Source: Clostridium sp. LS (GTDB lineage: Bacteria > Bacillota > Clostridia > Clostridiales > Clostridiaceae). Taken from it: a stretch of DNA of 64,000 nucleotides. Every line of letters begins with the position of its first letter. The first letter of the stretch is position 1. A model generated the notes under the pieces. The model was not told the origin of the DNA. It was given only the letters and a program-made list of their open reading frames with translations, and did not search any database. Made by a program: the position numbers and the translations under genes. Of this stretch, positions 50,025-58,969 are shown piece by piece. The stretch spans positions 1-64,000 of the forward strand of contig NZ_AUUU01000003.1 in NCBI RefSeq assembly GCF_002760435.1, given 5' to 3'.

Positions 50025-52076
50025 ATGAATAGTTTAACGCCGAGACAGCAATTTATATTGAGCACAGTATTAAACGAAGAAACTTTCAATATTAAGCGTC
50101 TTCATAAAGATCTTGATATCAGTGAAAGAACTATTTTAAGAGAAATTTCTGCTATTAACAAGAGATTGAAAAAAAATAGTATAACTATATTTAATGACGA
50201 AGATATGAACTTAAGCATTTCAGGTAAAAAAGAAAATATAGAAGATATAAGGAAATCTTTAGAGATGGTTCCAATTCCATGGTTATTCAGCAAAGAGCAA
50301 AGACAAATAGTAATTATATGTGAACTATTAGTTAGCAAGGAACCATTAAAAGCTTCTTATTTTTCTCACAAGTTTAATGTTGTAATGGGAAGCATAAGTC
50401 TAGATATAGATAATATTGAAGAAAGACTTATTTCTAAGAATCTATGCATTATCAGAAAAAGAAGTTATGGCATAAGTATTCAAGGGTCAGAATGGAATAA
50501 AAGGAATGCACTAGTGGAATTACTTTTTGAATTTAAACCATTTGAAGATCTATTAGCATTTCTTTATGATGAGAAAGTTGATCCTATAATTAAGAATTTT
50601 TTTAATATTGTTTTTGGAAGCGAAGATATTAAATTAATAAAAGATATATTGAAAAATATTGATTTAGGTTACCTTAAGGGGAATGATGTAAAGTATTTTA
50701 GTCTATTTATCCAATTGCTATTATCTATAAAAAAGACTAAAAATGAAGAAATTATACATTTACCTAACGATATTAAAGAAAATATATTATCCTTGGAGGA
50801 ATATAAAAGAATACAACACCTAGGTGAAGTATTACAAGAAAACAATATAAATATACCTGAAGATGAACTTGTTTATTTGTGCTTGTACTTGAGTGACTAT
50901 AAATATTACATTAATAATAAAAAATTCATAGAATCAGATATTAATTATGAGAATATATCTAAGGAAGTTACTGAAGAAGTATCAAAAAAGATACATGTAA
51001 ATATTGTGGAAGATGAGCAATTAATAAGGGATTTGGCTCAGCATTTCAGGCAAACATTTTATATGTTAAATTTAGGCTTAAAAGTAATAAATCCATTAAT
51101 TAGTGAAATAAAAGAGCATTATTCAGATTTATATACGGTTATAAAAAATACTTGCAGACTAATATTTTCTAGGTATAATTTAAAAATTCCACCAGAAGAA
51201 GTTGGATATATAACTATGCATATTGCAGTTGCAATACAAAAGCAGCAAGCAATGTTAGGGAATATTAAGGTGCTTGTAGTATGTCCAAGTGGCATAGGAA
51301 CTTCAAGAATCTTATGTAATAAAATCAAAGCACTTTTTAATGAAATAGGAGTTATTGATGTAGTGTCATTGCATGATATCAATAGTGAAATGGATAAAAA
51401 TAATTATGATTTGATTTTATCAACAGTACCAGTAAACTTAAAAACGAAAGACAATGTAATTGTAATTTCACATTTTATGACAGAAACTGATATAGATAAA
51501 GTTAGCAATTTCATATCTAATTTCAAAGCTAATAATACTGTAAAAGAACTGGAGTTATTTGCTGAAACAAAAGCTAATGAGGTTACAAGTAATGAGTATG
51601 AATTAGCTAATGTCATGGTTAAAAACTTTCAATTAAAAAAATCAAATAGTGAATCATTTGTGGATTTGATAAATTTTATTGTAGAGGATATTCATGAAAT
51701 AAATATTGGAAAAGATAAGGAAGTAATAAGAAACCTTATTTTTAAAAGAGAAGAAAATGGTAATGTAGTTATTCCAGGAACTAATATTGCACTTATACAC
51801 ACTAGAAGTGATGAAATAGTAAATCCTTTTGTAGGAGTTTATAGAATTAATAACCCTTTGGCAATGAAAAGTGTAGGATTTTCAGAAGAAAAGGTAGATA
51901 CATTTATAGTTATGTTTGCAAGAAATAATGAAAGTAATTATATACTTAAAATTCTTGGGAAGATAAGTGCATCATTAATAGAAAAGGAAGAGTTTGTAGA
52001 TATTTTAAAATTAGGTAATGCTATAGAGATTAGAGATTATTTGATTAATATTATTAATAACGAGGAGGAAGATTAA
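50025..52076 (+). CDS. mtlR: Mannitol operon activator (BglG/MtlR-type, PRD)
   Basis: A 683-residue PTS-controlled activator. Helix-turn-helix domains occupy about residues 1-160 (LHKDLDISERTILREISAI), followed by two PRD domains (about 180-395) whose histidines are phosphorylated by the PTS (HIAVAIQKQQAM ends the second), an EIIB-Gat-like domain with a cysteine in VVCPSGIGTSRILC (about 420-434), and a C-terminal EIIA-Mtl-like domain (about 535-683) with NIALIHTRSDE. The plan is that of MtlR. mtlF begins directly after its stop. The shared upstream element suggests it activates mtlA and itself. Confidence 0.95.
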   Translation: MNSLTPRQQFILSTVLNEETFNIKRLHKDLDISERTILREISAINKRLKKNSITIFNDEDMNLSISGKKENIEDIRKSLEMVPIPWLFSKEQRQIVIICELLVSKEPLKASYFSHKFNVVMGSISLDIDNIEERLISKNLCIIRKRSYGISIQGSEWNKRNALVELLFEFKPFEDLLAFLYDEKVDPIIKNFFNIVFGSEDIKLIKDILKNIDLGYLKGNDVKYFSLFIQLLLSIKKTKNEEIIHLPNDIKENILSLEEYKRIQHLGEVLQENNINIPEDELVYLCLYLSDYKYYINNKKFIESDINYENISKEVTEEVSKKIHVNIVEDEQLIRDLAQHFRQTFYMLNLGLKVINPLISEIKEHYSDLYTVIKNTCRLIFSRYNLKIPPEEVGYITMHIAVAIQKQQAMLGNIKVLVVCPSGIGTSRILCNKIKALFNEIGVIDVVSLHDINSEMDKNNYDLILSTVPVNLKTKDNVIVISHFMTETDIDKVSNFISNFKANNTVKELELFAETKANEVTSNEYELANVMVKNFQLKKSNSESFVDLINFIVEDIHEINIGKDKEVIRNLIFKREENGNVVIPGTNIALIHTRSDEIVNPFVGVYRINNPLAMKSVGFSEEKVDTFIVMFARNNESNYILKILGKISASLIEKEEFVDILKLGNAIEIRDYLINIINNEEED

Positions 52077-52517
52077 ATGGAAAAAGGAATTTTAGCAAAA
52101 GAAGGAATAGTATTAAATGTTGAGTCAGAATCTAAGGACAAGGCGATAGAAAGAGTAGGTAATCTCTTAATTAAAGGTGGCTATGTTAAAGATAATTATA
52201 TAGAGGGAATGAAAGCTAGAGACGCAGAAGTTACAACTTATATGGGAAATGGCGTAGCAATACCTCATGGTATGAATGAATATAAGAAAGAGATACTTGA
52301 ATCAGGAATAGTAATAGCACAATATCCTGATGGAGTAGATTTTGGTGATGGAAATACAGCATATATAGTAATCGGAATAGCTGGAAAAGGTGATGAGCAT
52401 ATGGAGATATTGTCAAAAATAGCTTTAACTGTTCAATACGAAGAAAATGTTGAAAGACTTAGAAATGCAAAATCCCCAGAAGAAATAATTGAAATTATAG
52501 AAGAGGGAGAGATGTAA
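52077..52517 (+). CDS. mtlF: PTS mannitol-specific IIA component
   Basis: Carries the phosphoryl group from HPr to the IIB domain of MtlA. The 146-residue protein is a complete EIIA-Mtl/Fru domain with the active-site His64 in NGVAIPHGMN. ATG 52077 follows the mtlR stop without a gap, with GAGGAGG inside mtlR. mtlD begins one base after its stop, so mtlR-mtlF-mtlD are translationally coupled. Confidence 0.96.
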   Translation: MEKGILAKEGIVLNVESESKDKAIERVGNLLIKGGYVKDNYIEGMKARDAEVTTYMGNGVAIPHGMNEYKKEILESGIVIAQYPDGVDFGDGNTAYIVIGIAGKGDEHMEILSKIALTVQYEENVERLRNAKSPEEIIEIIEEGEM

Positions 52518-52518
52518 T

Positions 52519-53664
52519 ATGAAAGCAATTCAATTTGGAGCAGGAAACATAGGAAGAGGATTCATAGGTGCATTACTTTCAAAAGCAGGATATCATGTAG
52601 TTTTTGCAGACGTAAATAAAGAAGTAATTGATAAAATTAACGAAGATAAAAAGTATACAATACATGTTATGGATGTAGAGTGTGAAGAAATAGTAGTTGA
52701 AAACATAAGTGGAGTTATTTCAATAAATAATGAGATTTTAGATGAGATAAAGGAAGCTGAAATTATAACAACAGCAGTGGGGCTTGTAGTGTTGCCGAGA
52801 ATAGCCCCAACAATTGCTAGAGGAATAAAGCTTAGAAAAGAAGCTGGAATTAAAACTCCATTGAATATTATCGCATGTGAAAATGCCATAAAAGCAAGCT
52901 CTCAGTTAAAGGCAGAAGTTGAGAAGTACCTAGATGAAGATGAAATTGTTTACTTAGAAGAATTTGTTGGATTCCCAGATTGTTCAGTAGACAGAATAGT
53001 TCCACCAGTTAAAAGCGAAAATATTCTAGATGTGGTAGTTGAGAAATTCCATGAATGGAATGTTGAAGAAAAAGCTTTTAAAGGAACAATTCCAGCAATA
53101 GAAGGTATGAACTTAGCTGATAATTTAATGGCATATATAGAAAGAAAACTATTCACATTAAATACTGGTCATGCTATTACAGCATATATCGGAAATTTAA
53201 AAGGATATAGCACTATAGATGAAAGTATAGCTGATGAAAAAATATATAATATTGTTAAAAATGCCATGACAGAAAGCGGAATGGGATTAGTAGAAAAATA
53301 TAAATTTGATGAGGAAGCTCATCTTAAATATATTAATAAAATAATTGGTAGATTTAAAAATCCTTATTTAAAAGATGATGTATCAAGAGTTGGAAGAGAA
53401 CCTCTTAGAAAATTAAGTGAAAGTGATAGATTAATAAAACCACTAATGACTGCTAGAGGGTTTAATTTATATGTGGACAACCTATTACTAGGAGTAGGTG
53501 CAGCGCTTCATTATAAGAATGAAGAAGACCCACAAAGTGTAAAATTACAAGAATTGATAAGTAAAAAAGGAATAAAAGATGCTGTAGCAGAGATAGCAAA
53601 TATAAATGATAATGATTTGTTAGAAAAGATAGAAAAGGCTTATACAGATATTTTAGAAGTATAA
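52519..53664 (+). CDS. mtlD: Mannitol-1-phosphate 5-dehydrogenase
   Basis: Oxidises mannitol-1-phosphate to fructose-6-phosphate and makes NADH. The 381-residue protein has the Rossmann motif QFGAGNIGRGFIG (about 5-17) and the long-chain polyol dehydrogenase catalytic region around KRKLFTLNTGHA-like sequence (here ERKLFTLNTGHAITAYIG, about 212-229). AGAGGGAGAG precedes ATG 52519. It is the last gene of the mannitol locus. The NADH it makes fits with adhE lying in the same locus. Confidence 0.97.
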   Translation: MKAIQFGAGNIGRGFIGALLSKAGYHVVFADVNKEVIDKINEDKKYTIHVMDVECEEIVVENISGVISINNEILDEIKEAEIITTAVGLVVLPRIAPTIARGIKLRKEAGIKTPLNIIACENAIKASSQLKAEVEKYLDEDEIVYLEEFVGFPDCSVDRIVPPVKSENILDVVVEKFHEWNVEEKAFKGTIPAIEGMNLADNLMAYIERKLFTLNTGHAITAYIGNLKGYSTIDESIADEKIYNIVKNAMTESGMGLVEKYKFDEEAHLKYINKIIGRFKNPYLKDDVSRVGREPLRKLSESDRLIKPLMTARGFNLYVDNLLLGVGAALHYKNEEDPQSVKLQELISKKGIKDAVAEIANINDNDLLEKIEKAYTDILEV

Positions 53665-53666
53665 GA

Positions 53667-53697
53667 ATTTAAGGTGGGTTTTTATCCACCTTAAATG
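53667..53697. terminator. Hairpin after mtlD
   Basis: ATTTAAGGTGG pairs with CCACCTTAAAT around an 8-nt T-rich loop. There is no T run after the stem, so termination efficiency is uncertain. Confidence 0.6.
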
Positions 53698-53801
53698 TAT
53701 TGTCGCATTATGATATTACTTGTACATTTTCCATAAGAATCCATGTAATACTTGCAATGGATCTTGTAACAAAAAAGTAATATTTAAATATATATAATAT
53801 A

Positions 53802-53829
53802 TAGACAATTGAAAATAATATGATAAAAT
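53802..53829 (+). promoter_or_regulatory. Candidate promoter of glmS
   Basis: TAGACA (53802-53807) and TAAAAT (53824-53829) are 16 bp apart, about 70 nt before the ribozyme cleavage site. Confidence 0.5.
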
Positions 53830-53899
53830 AGTCAGTAGGCATAAAAGAAAGTGTGGAGGTGATGATTAGAGGGAAGAGTAATTTATATTTTGAAAAAAA

Positions 53900-54115
53900 G
53901 CGCCAGGACTAAGTGAAAAAGGAGGTTAATTAGCTGAAGCTAATTAACTAAGTTCGACTAACCAAATCATAGATTTGGAGTCTCACTTATCACTTAAGTT
54001 GACGAGGTTGGGGAGTATCGAAACTTCGGCGGGTGCCCCACGGTATCGCACTACCGTAAACGACTGGTAAAACTGTAAAGCGATTTGCAGCACAAATTCA
54101 GTCTGGTGTTAAAAC
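53900..54115 (+). ncRNA. glmS self-cleaving ribozyme
   Basis: The conserved start GCGCCAGGACT follows an A run, placing cleavage between A53899 and G53900. The core continues with GACGAGG, GGGGAGTATCGAAACTTCGG and CGGGTGCCCC (about 54001-54038), then a P3 hairpin and AGCGATTTGCAGC. Glucosamine-6-phosphate acts as the cofactor, and cleavage leads to mRNA decay, giving feedback on glmS. P1 (53908-53916 with about 53990-53999) is greatly lengthened by a repeat element. The 3' limit is approximate. Confidence 0.95.
53926..53979 (+). repeat. Two-hairpin repeat, copy B, inside ribozyme P1
   Basis: Same length and fold as copy A at 1-54. The first stem (TTAATTAGC with GCTAATTAA) differs from copy A at two pairs, and both are compensatory swaps. 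The CTAAGTTCGA linker and the CCAAAT/ATTTGG stem are the same. It fills the terminal part of the ribozyme P1 arm. Confidence 0.65.
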
Positions 54116-54120
54116 CTTTG

Positions 54121-54198
54121 TTTTAGTTTTAATTCCTAGGATTATTATGCCTTTTTATATGATTTTTCTGCTAGGATGGAATTAAAAGAGGACTAAAA
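54121..54198. other. Long inverted repeat between the ribozyme and glmS
   Basis: TTTTAGT pairs with ACTAAAA and TTTAATTCC with GGAATTAAA, with a CCTAG/CTAGG inner helix; a 5-nt bulge lies on the 3' side. It ends about 19 nt before the AGAGGAAG ribosome site and may protect the cleaved mRNA or tune translation. Confidence 0.5.
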
Positions 54199-54231
54199 TT
54201 AAATATGCAAAAAAAGAGAGGAAGAATAAAA

Positions 54232-56058
54232 ATGTGCGGAATAGTTGGATATTTTGGAAATAAGACAGCAAAAACTTTTTTAGTAGATGGATTATCAAAG
54301 TTAGAGTATAGAGGTTACGATTCAGCAGGTATTGCAGTAGTTAATGAAGGTAAGGTAAATGTGGTCAAGCATAAAGGTCGTCTTACTAATTTAACAGAAA
54401 ATTTAGATGGCAATAAAGCTGAAGGTACAGTTGGTATCGGTCATACTAGATGGGCAACTCATGGAGAACCATCAGATATTAATTCACATCCACACCAAAG
54501 TTCTAAAGGAGATATTACTGTAGTTCACAATGGGATTATAGAAAACTATTTAGAATTAAGACAATGGCTTAAAGAACAAGGATATGAATTTATCTCTCAA
54601 ACAGATACTGAAGTAATACCAAATTTAGTTCACTACTATTATAAAGGAAATCTTTTGGAAGCAGTAGTAAAGGCAACTGAAAGATTAGAAGGAAGTTATG
54701 CTTTAGGAGTAATAAGTGGACAAGAACCAGATAAATTAGTAGCAGTAAGAAAAGACAGTCCATTAATTGTAGGTTTAGGACAAGGCGAAACATTTATTGC
54801 TTCAGATATTCCAGCGATAATAAGTTATACAAGAGATATTTATCTTTTAGAAGATAGAGAATTTGTTGTATTAGATAAAGATGGTGCTAAAATCTTTAGC
54901 GCTGACGGAACAGAAATAAAGAAAGATGTCTTCAAAGTAACTTGGAATGAAGATGCTGCTGAAAAAGGTGGATATGACTCATTCATGTTAAAAGAAATCA
55001 ACGAACAACCAAAAGCTATTAAAGACACAATGGCTTCAAGATTATCAATGAATAATCCTATTAATTTTGAAGACTTTAAATTATCAAAAGAAGATCTTGA
55101 TAAAATAGATAGAATCTTTATAGTAGCTTGTGGAACTGCATATAATGCAGGTTTAATGGGAAGAGTAGCTATTGAAAGATTAGCAAAGATTCCAGTTGAA
55201 GTTGATATAGCATCAGAATTTAGATATAAAGATCCATTAGTAACTAATAAATCTCTTGTAATCACATTAAGCCAATCAGGAGAAACTGCTGATACATTAG
55301 CAGTTCTTAGAGATTGTAAGAAAGTTGGAGCTAGAACTTTAGCTATAACTAATGTTGTAGGAAGTAGCATTTCTAGAGAAGCTGACAATGTAATCTATAC
55401 AATGGCAGGTCCAGAAATAGCTGTAGCTTCTACTAAAGCATATACAACACAAGTAGTTGTAATGTATTTAATGGCAATGTATTTCAGTGAATTAAAGGGA
55501 TTAATGACTAAGGAATTAGATAAAGAATTAAGAGAAGCTTTACTATTAGTACCTGAAAAAGTTCAAGTAATCTTAGATAAAGCAAATGAAATAGAAGAAA
55601 TTGCAAATCTTTTAACTAACGAAAAAGATGTATTCTATTTAGGAAGAGGTGCTGATTATGCATTATGTATAGAAGCATCATTAAAGCTTAAGGAAATTTC
55701 ATATATCCATTCAGAAGCTTATGCTGGTGGAGAATTAAAACACGGAACAATTGCGCTAATAGAAAAAGGAACTAAAGTAATAGCTTTATTAACTCAAAAA
55801 TCATTAAGAGAAAAAATGGTAAGTAATATAGTTGAAGTTAAGGCTAGAGGAGCAGAAGTAATTGGTATTGCTTATGAAAATGATGTATTAGATGAATCAA
55901 TTTTCGATAAAGTAATCAGAATTCCAGAACTTCTTAACTTAGTTTCACCAATAGTAGCTGTAATTGCATTACAACTTTTAGCTTATTACACAGCTAAGAA
56001 TAAGGGTTGCGATATAGACAAGCCAAGAAACTTAGCTAAATCAGTAACTGTTGAATAA
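54232..56058 (+). CDS. glmS: Glutamine-fructose-6-phosphate aminotransferase (isomerizing)
   Basis: Makes glucosamine-6-phosphate from fructose-6-phosphate and glutamine, the first step to UDP-GlcNAc. The 608-residue protein has an N-terminal Ntn glutaminase domain (about 1-240) whose nucleophile is Cys2, and two SIS isomerase domains with ACGTAYNAG and LSQSGETADT, ending in the conserved KSVTVE. ATG 54232 is required because Cys2 must become N-terminal (MCGIVGYFG); an upstream ATG at 54205 would mask it. AGAGGAAG precedes the start. Expression is controlled by the upstream ribozyme. Confidence 0.98.
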   Translation: MCGIVGYFGNKTAKTFLVDGLSKLEYRGYDSAGIAVVNEGKVNVVKHKGRLTNLTENLDGNKAEGTVGIGHTRWATHGEPSDINSHPHQSSKGDITVVHNGIIENYLELRQWLKEQGYEFISQTDTEVIPNLVHYYYKGNLLEAVVKATERLEGSYALGVISGQEPDKLVAVRKDSPLIVGLGQGETFIASDIPAIISYTRDIYLLEDREFVVLDKDGAKIFSADGTEIKKDVFKVTWNEDAAEKGGYDSFMLKEINEQPKAIKDTMASRLSMNNPINFEDFKLSKEDLDKIDRIFIVACGTAYNAGLMGRVAIERLAKIPVEVDIASEFRYKDPLVTNKSLVITLSQSGETADTLAVLRDCKKVGARTLAITNVVGSSISREADNVIYTMAGPEIAVASTKAYTTQVVVMYLMAMYFSELKGLMTKELDKELREALLLVPEKVQVILDKANEIEEIANLLTNEKDVFYLGRGADYALCIEASLKLKEISYIHSEAYAGGELKHGTIALIEKGTKVIALLTQKSLREKMVSNIVEVKARGAEVIGIAYENDVLDESIFDKVIRIPELLNLVSPIVAVIALQLLAYYTAKNKGCDIDKPRNLAKSVTVE

Positions 56059-56080
56059 TTAATGAGATAAAATATTTTAT

Positions 56081-56130
56081 AGAGCATAAAGGAGTCAGGA
56101 TTAAATCCTAAACCTTTATGCTCTTTTTAT
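56081..56130. terminator. Terminator after glmS
   Basis: AGAGCATAAAGG pairs with CCTTTATGCTCT and a T run follows. It lies between convergent genes. Confidence 0.85.
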
Positions 56131-56190
56131 CTTTTTAATTATTTATAAAGAGTATTTAGGCATTAGGAGAATTATTAAATAAATTAATTT

Positions 56191-57255
56191 TTATTGAAAC
56201 ATAGGTCCGATATATTCTTCGTATGGAATAAGAACCGCCACTCCCGTTTCATCTAATTTATATGGTATAGATATACCCTCAACAGGATTTCTATCATAAA
56301 CTAAATTCATCCCTACAGTATAAATTGCATTAGCTACATCAGCAGTACTTTGTGAAGCAGTCCCTAACATAAAGCCCTTTGAAACTAATTCTTTAGCCTC
56401 GGGTACACCGTCTAATCCAACAACCGGAATCGACTGAGACTTATTTCCATTATTATATCCATATCTTTGAAGAGCTTGAACAGCACCTATTGCCATGGAA
56501 TCATCATTCGAAATTATTGCTTCTATTTTATTACCATATCTGAAAAACAATGAGCCAACAGTGTTTTTAGCTGATTCTTCGTCCCACTCCAAAATAGGTG
56601 ATGCAAGTTCTTCTGTTTTTATGCCAGCTCCTTGAATAGTTGAAATTGAATATGCTGACCTATCAATAGATGTCTTATTAAGCTTTTCACCAACTAGCAA
56701 TACATATTGCAATATGTTATCTTTATTTTTATCAATCAATTGTTTATGACTATTCCAGGCATCTACAATCATTTTTCCTTGCAAAGTGCCACCTTGTACT
56801 GAATCTGTTCCTACATAAAAAGCTTTTTTATATGATTTAATGGGATCCAGTGAAAATGGTACTCTATTAAAGACCACTACAGGGACGTTATATTTTGCAA
56901 TTGTGTCAATTTCACCTCGTATTTCAATTAGATTAACCATATCTAATAATATAAGATCAACGCCTTTATTAAGTGCGTTTTGAATATCTGTGTCTTGTGT
57001 TGATTGATTAAAATTGGCATTATAAAAAGTAAATACAACTTTCCCTGGATTATTCTTTTGAATATCTTCAAAAGTTTTGCGAAGGAGTATAATGTAATCA
57101 TCATTAAGATCTCTTGTAAATAAGCCTACTCTAACAGGGGGCACTTGGCGATATTGTGTGCTAGCATCGATAGGCATGTATAAATTAGTTCCTAGCACAA
57201 TAATGAATATAATTGTAAGTAAAGCTATATTTAAGAGTCTCCTAAATATTTTCAT
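56191..57255 (-). CDS. Orphan sugar-binding protein (MglB/RbsB-like)
   Basis: A 354-residue periplasmic-binding-protein-like protein (Peripla_BP_4 type). A hydrophobic N-terminal segment (about 8-27) lacks a lipobox cysteine, so the protein is membrane-anchored or freely secreted rather than a lipoprotein. The fold is marked by VRVGLFTRDLNDDY, VDLILLDMV, VVVFNRVP, IISNDDSMAIGA and PVVGLDGVPEA, close to galactose/glucose-binding proteins. No ATPase or permease is nearby, so it may feed a transporter elsewhere or act as a sensor for a kinase or chemoreceptor. AGGAGG precedes the start on the minus strand. Confidence 0.85.
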   Translation of the reverse strand: MKIFRRLLNIALLTIIFIIVLGTNLYMPIDASTQYRQVPPVRVGLFTRDLNDDYIILLRKTFEDIQKNNPGKVVFTFYNANFNQSTQDTDIQNALNKGVDLILLDMVNLIEIRGEIDTIAKYNVPVVVFNRVPFSLDPIKSYKKAFYVGTDSVQGGTLQGKMIVDAWNSHKQLIDKNKDNILQYVLLVGEKLNKTSIDRSAYSISTIQGAGIKTEELASPILEWDEESAKNTVGSLFFRYGNKIEAIISNDDSMAIGAVQALQRYGYNNGNKSQSIPVVGLDGVPEAKELVSKGFMLGTASQSTADVANAIYTVGMNLVYDRNPVEGISIPYKLDETGVAVLIPYEEYIGPMFQ

Positions 57256-57458
57256 TTGAATCCTCCTAGCAATTTATTTTATGGTCTTATTATGCGTTAA
57301 CAAAGAAGAGTTTATACTAAATCAATATTTTAATGGAGATATTAGTTATCAGCAATCTAACGTAACAATTTCTATATTATTTCTAAAAACTCTAGGCATA
57401 TATCTAGAAGGAATTTACTGAGTTTGGTATAATTAGTTTATGTAAAGGCGGTGAGACG

Positions 57459-57752
57459 ATGAAAGTTGAATTTTGTTATGCTGATGGTGGTCAAGTTAAA
57501 ATCGTTCAAGACTCAGAAGAAATAAAAGATATTTTAAACATTGTAACCAAAGAAGGCTCTAAAGTTCATATATTTAATGAGCAACAGGAAAATCTATATG
57601 GATATGTAAGTGAAGTTTTATATCAGATAGATCAAGATACTGGGGAAGCATTCTTGTCAATATATATATCAGAAGATTTTAAATACACAACGCAAGGTCG
57701 TATTTTAGATAAGCTGTCAGCTATAGAAAAGAAGATAAAAGAATTAGGTTAA
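57459..57752 (+). CDS. Hypothetical protein
   Basis: A 97-residue soluble protein I do not recognise. The N-terminal two thirds look like alternating beta strands (KVEFCYADGGQVKIV, KVHIFNEQQENLYGYV, EAFLSIYISEDF), and the C terminus is a lysine-rich helix (ILDKLSAIEKKIKELG). It has a single cysteine and no membrane segment. AAGGCGGTGAG precedes ATG 57459, and a terminator follows, so it is its own unit. Codon use is like the core genes. Confidence 0.65.
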   Translation: MKVEFCYADGGQVKIVQDSEEIKDILNIVTKEGSKVHIFNEQQENLYGYVSEVLYQIDQDTGEAFLSIYISEDFKYTTQGRILDKLSAIEKKIKELG

Positions 57753-57756
57753 GATC

Positions 57757-57785
57757 AAAGAACTCTAAAAAATAGGGTTCTTTTT
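57757..57785 (+). terminator. Terminator after the hypothetical gene
   Basis: AAAGAACTCTA pairs with TAGGGTTCTTT and a T run follows. Confidence 0.8.
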
Positions 57786-57854
57786 AATTAGAAAATCTTG
57801 TATCCAATTAATAAGGTTTCCTCCCCCAAAAAGGAAGAGGAATCTTATATAAAA

Positions 57855-58754
57855 TCAAAGGTGCTTTAGGTGTGTGCGATAGTGACGCAATTTTGATTCA
57901 CTTTGAGTTTTGCACATTTTCTCAAGATTTGAAACCATCTCATCCTTATCCTTTGGAAGCTGACCTTGAACAAAGATGGCGTTTGAGGCACCTAGAGTAG
58001 CGAAGTATACTGGAATATTTAAATTTTTAATAAGTGTTTTTAATTCATCCAATTTCTCTAATTCTGTCTCCTCAGCCCATTTGCCTGACTGAATCTCTGC
58101 AAACAGTTCAGATTCTGGATAAACAGTAAGCATAGAGGAACCAATAATCTGTGGATTAGTCTGATTAAATATTTTAGCGGTTTCCATTGCACCAATTTTT
58201 CCTCGTCCAGCACCAGATATGCCTGCTAGATAGAAATAATTATATTTGATATTTGCTGCATCCAAACGGTGACTTTGAGTTATGATTTCTTCCGGTGAAT
58301 AACCTTTATTCATGAATTCAAGAATTTCCCCATCACCAGTTTCCACACCAATAGTAAGACTATCATAACCAAGCTCCTGTAAAGCCTTTAATTCATCATC
58401 TGTCTTTAGGGCAATATCAGTAACACGAGTGAAACATCCTATTGTTTTGCATTCAGGTAGATATTTATGAATTAGATCCGCGATTTCTTTTAGTCGCTGG
58501 AATTTCAAAACAAAAGGATTTGCTCCAGTTAAGTAAACGCGGTTAGATTTTAGACTGCCCCAGGAACGGAATGCAGTCTGCACCTCTGCTAAATCTGCTT
58601 CAATATCTTCCAAGGGTGACATTCTAAATTTGAAAGGCAGGTCATCATAGAGAGTACAAAATTTGCACTTGTGATGAGTGCAGCCAGCAGTAACTTCAAT
58701 TAATAGAGAGGACGCCTCGTACGGAGGTCTCCAAATAGTTCCAGTGTAATGCAT
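57855..58754 (-). CDS. Radical SAM protein with CX4CX2C cluster motif
   Basis: A 299-residue radical SAM enzyme. The three cluster cysteines are in AGCTHHKCKFC (Cys25, Cys30, Cys33), spaced CX4CX2C instead of the usual CX3CX2C. Later TIM-barrel elements are recognisable: YLTGANPF, the GCFTRVTD strand, LTIGVETGDGEIL and YYFYLAGISG-like sequence. No extra Fe-S cluster domain is seen. Eight of ten arginine codons are CGN, unlike neighbours that use AGA. It is divergent from an HxlR regulator with the same codon habit. Substrate unknown. Confidence 0.85.
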   Translation of the reverse strand: MHYTGTIWRPPYEASSLLIEVTAGCTHHKCKFCTLYDDLPFKFRMSPLEDIEADLAEVQTAFRSWGSLKSNRVYLTGANPFVLKFQRLKEIADLIHKYLPECKTIGCFTRVTDIALKTDDELKALQELGYDSLTIGVETGDGEILEFMNKGYSPEEIITQSHRLDAANIKYNYFYLAGISGAGRGKIGAMETAKIFNQTNPQIIGSSMLTVYPESELFAEIQSGKWAEETELEKLDELKTLIKNLNIPVYFATLGASNAIFVQGQLPKDKDEMVSNLEKMCKTQSESKLRHYRTHLKHL

Positions 58755-58969
58755 ATATTGTTATCTCCTTTATAGAAATTTTTTTATAAAACGAGTCTTA
58801 AGATGGCGGCCTCCCGTTTCTGATTTATATGTTACAGCAGAGGTTTTTCTAATTCAAGTACGGTCTTTTTATGATGATAGTATTATTTTTAATACTATGT
58901 TCAAGAAAAAGTAGTACATTGCTCTTTTTTTTATCATGAGGTATACTGTTCATGAAATGGAGGGATAAA

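Noticed and set aside
54840..55388. Open frame of 182 codons on the minus strand
   Set aside because: It lies wholly inside glmS, has no ribosome site and mirrors the codon pattern of the real gene.
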